8,140 nt of DNA. Source: an uncultured Methylocystaceae bacterium (GTDB lineage Bacteria; Pseudomonadota; Alphaproteobacteria; Rhizobiales; Beijerinckiaceae). The position numbers were made by a program, and so were the translations under genes. The notes beneath the pieces are model-generated. The model had not been told where the DNA came from. It did no database searches and saw only the letters and a program-made list of their open reading frames with translations. Positions 5,612-8,140 of the stretch are shown here, in pieces; the stretch's first letter is position 1, and each line of letters opens with the position of its first letter. The stretch is taken from assembly GCA_945956975.1 (NCBI GenBank), contig CAMFKC010000081.1, positions 1 to 8,140 of the forward strand, read 5' to 3'.

Positions 5612-6688
5612 TTACCGCGTGGCTGCGCCCAGATCCTCGAACACGCCGAGGATGAGCGCGCGCTTGTCGAGATTGTAGATCTCCGTCTCGCGCACGGACT
5701 TTCCGATCCTGTCCCAGGCTTCGGCCAGCGGCGCGAGGCGGCGGGGCCCCTGCCCGGCCGCCTCCTTCACGCGCGCGTCCAGCCAGACGAACACCGTCTC
5801 GACGAACGCGTCGTATTCGTTGCCGGCGGTGGGCCGCGCGACCGCGTCGATCAGCTTCTGCACGCCGCCCCAGTCGATCTTCGGCAGGCCGCGCAGCAGG
5901 TCTTCGGTCAGGCGCTGCGACGCCGCGCCCTGGCGGGCGAGGATGCGGATCGCCTCCCGCACCGATCCGTCGGCGCGCTGCGCCGCCTTTTCGATTTCCG
6001 CCTTGCCGAATTTCGAAAAGCCCTCGCCCTGCGCCTCGATCGCCCGCACGATGTCGGCCGGCGTCAGAGGCTGCAGCATCAGCTTGCGGCACCGCGAGCG
6101 GATCGTCGGCAAGAGCCTGCCCGGCTGATGCGCGAGAATGAGGAACAGCGCCTTGGCGGGCGGTTCCTCGACCATTTTCAGAAGCGCATTGGCGCTCGAC
6201 TTGTTGAGTTCGTCGGCGGGGTCGACGATGCAGACGCGCCAGCCGCCGCCGGCGGCGTTGTGATGGAACATGTGCAGCGCGCGCCGCGCGTCCTCGACGC
6301 GGATTTCCGTGTAATGGCGCGGCGGCTTCGCCTGATGGTTCCACTCGCGCCGGAGCAGGAAGATGTCCGGCGCCGACATGGAGTCGATGAGGTGCGCGGC
6401 CTTCGCGTCCGGATCGACATAGAGGTCGCGCGCGCGCTGGACGGCCGGCAGGCGCGGGTCGGGATGGGCGGCGAGGAACCGCGCGATCCGCCAGGCGAAG
6501 GTCGCCTTGCCGACGCCCGGCCGGCCCCCGATCAGCCAGGCGTGCGGCAGACGGTCGGCCTTGTAGGCCTCGAGAAAGGCGGCCTCGGCGGCCTGGTGCC
6601 CGAACAGCGTCTTGTTCTTGCGCGGCGCGAGCGCGCCGTCGAGCACGTCGCTTTCCGGCGGCGCCTCGTCCCGGCGGCGCGCGCTCAC
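5612..6688 (-). CDS. holB: DNA polymerase III subunit delta'
   Basis: The 358-residue protein is the delta' subunit of the clamp loader, which opens and places the beta sliding clamp at primed sites during replication. It shows an AAA+ fold: P-loop GGRPGVGK at 54-61, Walker-B-like VDPADELN at 155-162, followed by ANALLKMVEEPP (166-177), and the SRC arginine-finger motif at 198-200. The zinc-module cysteines that follow the P-loop in the E. coli protein are absent (no Cys between residues 62 and 151). The C-terminal part is helical, as in the collar domain. The GTG start overlaps the tmk TGA as GTGA, so translation is probably coupled; the same-frame sequence extending up to 7060 is the tmk gene read in another frame. 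metG, the usual next gene, is displaced by about 3.4 kb. Confidence 0.93.
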   Translation of the reverse strand: MSARRRDEAPPESDVLDGALAPRKNKTLFGHQAAEAAFLEAYKADRLPHAWLIGGRPGVGKATFAWRIARFLAAHPDPRLPAVQRARDLYVDPDAKAAHLIDSMSAPDIFLLRREWNHQAKPPRHYTEIRVEDARRALHMFHHNAAGGGWRVCIVDPADELNKSSANALLKMVEEPPAKALFLILAHQPGRLLPTIRSRCRKLMLQPLTPADIVRAIEAQGEGFSKFGKAEIEKAAQRADGSVREAIRILARQGAASQRLTEDLLRGLPKIDWGGVQKLIDAVARPTAGNEYDAFVETVFVWLDARVKEAAGQGPRRLAPLAEAWDRIGKSVRETEIYNLDKRALILGVFEDLGAATR

Positions 6689-7386
6689 GCGGCGCCCTGC
6701 TTCAAAACGGCCGGAAAGGCGTCGCGGACGATCGTCCAGATCCGGTCTGCAATTTCGTCGGGCGCCAGAGCGGCGTCGACGATGCGGACGCGCGCCGGCT
6801 CCTTCGCAGCGATCTCCAGGAAGGCCGAGCGCAGTGCGACGTGAAATGCGAGTTGCTCGCCCTCGAAACGGTCGACGGCGGCGTCGCCTCCGCGGGCGCG
6901 GGCGCGGGCCAGGCCCGCTTCGGGATCGAGATCGAGCAAGATGGTGAGGTCCGGCCGCATGGGACCGACGACGATGCGCTCGAGCATGGCGATCAGTTCC
7001 GGCTTCGCCTTGCCGGCGGCGCCCTGGTAGGCGCGCGTGGAATCGGCGAAGCGGTCGCACACGACCCAGGCGCCGCCGGCGAGCGCGGGCCGGATCAACG
7101 TGTCGATGTGATCGATGCGCGCCGCGCCGAACAGAACGGCCTCCCCGAACGGCCCGAGGTCTGCGGCCTTGCCCGCGAGCAGCGCCGACCGCAGCGCCTC
7201 GGCGCGGGGCGAGCCGCCGGGTTCGCGCGTGACGATTGCGCGGATCCCGGCCTGTTCGAGATGGGCTGCGAGCAGGCGCGCCTGCGTCGACTTGCCGGCC
7301 CCCTCGCCACCCTCGAAGGTGATGAAGCGGCCGGGTTCGACCCGGCGCGCGGCGGCTTCGGGCATATCGACCAGCGGCGCGTTCAT
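6685..7386 (-). CDS. tmk: Thymidylate kinase (dTMP kinase)
   Basis: The 233-residue enzyme phosphorylates dTMP to dTDP with ATP, the step that commits thymidine nucleotides to DNA synthesis. The P-loop is GGEGAGKST at 26-34 in the context FITFEGGEGAGKST, the family DR(F/Y/H) motif is DRFADST at 111-117, TREPGG is at 53-58, and an arginine-rich lid follows at about 161-173 (RARARGGDAAVDR). About 18 residues precede the first core strand, slightly longer than in E. coli. The ATG overlaps the stop of the upstream carboxypeptidase gene as ATGA, and its own stop overlaps holB as GTGA. The arrangement suggests coupled translation from a promoter upstream of the carboxypeptidase gene, outside the window. 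Confidence 0.96.
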   Translation of the reverse strand: MNAPLVDMPEAAARRVEPGRFITFEGGEGAGKSTQARLLAAHLEQAGIRAIVTREPGGSPRAEALRSALLAGKAADLGPFGEAVLFGAARIDHIDTLIRPALAGGAWVVCDRFADSTRAYQGAAGKAKPELIAMLERIVVGPMRPDLTILLDLDPEAGLARARARGGDAAVDRFEGEQLAFHVALRSAFLEIAAKEPARVRIVDAALAPDEIADRIWTIVRDAFPAVLKQGAA

Positions 7387-8140
7387 TTCTTCAGGACGTA
7401 TTTTCGCATCATCTGCCCGACAAGCTCCAGGCTCGCATCGAGCGAGCGGCGCGGCAGCGAGCCGACCACCACGTCTTGCGTCGCCTCGAGAGGAATGTCG
7501 AGCGCCAGCGCCTGCCCGCGCGTCAATTTCAGCCGCGCAACGGTCGTCCCCTTCTTGACCGGCGCGATCAGCGGCCCGTCGTAGACGATCTTGCCCTGAA
7601 GCCGCTCGCCGGAGCCGCGCGGCAGGAAAACTTTTACCTTCTGGGCGGCAGCGACCGGCACTTCGTGCGGCTCGCCGCCGTAAACAGGCAGCGATCCGAT
7701 GGTTTCGCCCGGCTCGAACAAGGACTTGGCTTCGAGCGAGCGGAAACCCCAGAGCAGCAGCTTGCGGGCGTCCTCGGCGCGCTCGCTGCCGGTCTTGCAA
7801 CCGTTGAGCGCAACGATCAGGCGCTGGTCGTTCTCGACAGCCGAACCGACGAGGGCGAATCCACTTTCGTCGATGTTGCCGGTCTTCAACCCGTCGGCGC
7901 CGATGTTCATCAGCAGAAGCGGATTGCGGTTCTGCTGCGTGATCTTGTTCCAGGTGAACGTCTTCTCGCTGAAATATCTGTAGTAGTCGGGATAGGTCTT
8001 GATGACGTGCGCCGACAGGAGCGCCATTTCGCGCACGCTGGTCTTCTGCTTCGGATCGCTGCGGCCCCACGGATTGGTGAAGGTGGAGCGCTTCAGCCCC
8101 AGCTCGCGCGCCCGGCGCGTCATCATGCCGCCGAACGCCT
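7383..8140 (-). CDS. D-alanyl-D-alanine carboxypeptidase (PBP5-like, peptidase S11), 3' part
   Basis: Reading enters from the right edge as AFGGMM, so the gene begins outside the window; the ATG at 8126 is internal. The visible 252 residues cover the end of the transpeptidase-like domain and the beta-rich C-terminal domain. The third active-site motif of the S11 family, KTG, is at 7886-7878 within DGLKTGNIDESGF; the SxxK and SxN motifs would lie upstream. The segment ARELGLKRSTFTNPWG is also typical of DacA/DacC/DacF proteins. These periplasmic enzymes remove the terminal D-Ala from peptidoglycan stem peptides. The tail ends LVGQMMRKYVLKK, a short basic helix that could be a weak membrane anchor. 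The gene is the first visible member of the operon with tmk and holB. Which dac paralogue it is cannot be told from this part. Confidence 0.92.
   Translation of the reverse strand, partial: AFGGMMTRRARELGLKRSTFTNPWGRSDPKQKTSVREMALLSAHVIKTYPDYYRYFSEKTFTWNKITQQNRNPLLLMNIGADGLKTGNIDESGFALVGSAVENDQRLIVALNGCKTGSERAEDARKLLLWGFRSLEAKSLFEPGETIGSLPVYGGEPHEVPVAAAQKVKVFLPRGSGERLQGKIVYDGPLIAPVKKGTTVARLKLTRGQALALDIPLEATQDVVVGSLPRRSLDASLELVGQMMRKYVLKK

Noticed and set aside
1..8140. CRISPR array, tRNA or rRNA gene, insertion sequence or prophage genes
   Set aside because: No regularly spaced direct repeats, no cloverleaf-like segment, no transposase or integrase motif and no terminal inverted repeats were seen in the window.

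Overview
This window looks like a chromosomal segment of a GC-rich alphaproteobacterium, most likely of the Hyphomicrobiales (Rhizobiales). That placement rests on the minus-strand order D,D-carboxypeptidase, tmk, holB, which is the usual alphaproteobacterial arrangement, on the short zinc-free type of methionyl-tRNA synthetase, and on the strong G/C bias at third codon positions. The taxonomic call is an inference; nothing in the window fixes a genus.

Layout, following minus-strand transcription from the right. At 8140-7383 is the C-terminal part of a penicillin-binding-protein-5-like D-alanyl-D-alanine carboxypeptidase. It overlaps tmk (thymidylate kinase, 7386-6685) by ATGA, and tmk overlaps holB (DNA polymerase III delta' subunit, 6688-5612) by GTGA, so these three genes look like one translationally coupled operon. 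In many alphaproteobacteria metG follows holB directly. Here about 3.4 kb lies between them: a small four-helix membrane protein of unknown function (5499-5116, minus), then on the plus strand a large YfhO-family membrane protein (2326-4725) and a small unknown ORF (4738-5049) in the same reading frame, separated from it by one TGA and four sense codons. metG (2191-635, minus) diverges from the YfhO gene across a 134-base spacer containing inverted repeats. metG overlaps a PaaI-type hotdog thioesterase gene (638-219) by GTGA.

At the left edge is the start of a VapB-type antitoxin gene (162-1, minus, running off the window). It is preceded by two copies of the palindrome TGAATATTCA, 23 bases centre to centre, which look like its autoregulatory operator. 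A VapC toxin would be expected just beyond the left edge.

Most of the window is housekeeping: DNA precursor supply, replication clamp loading, tRNA charging and cell-wall trimming. The accessory content is the YfhO island and the toxin-antitoxin start. I see no tRNA or rRNA genes, CRISPR array, insertion sequence or phage gene, and nothing that clearly amounts to a new multi-gene system. The points most worth following are the paired operator, the broken holB-metG synteny, the YfhO protein with no C-terminal membrane helix, and the in-frame ORF just after its stop.
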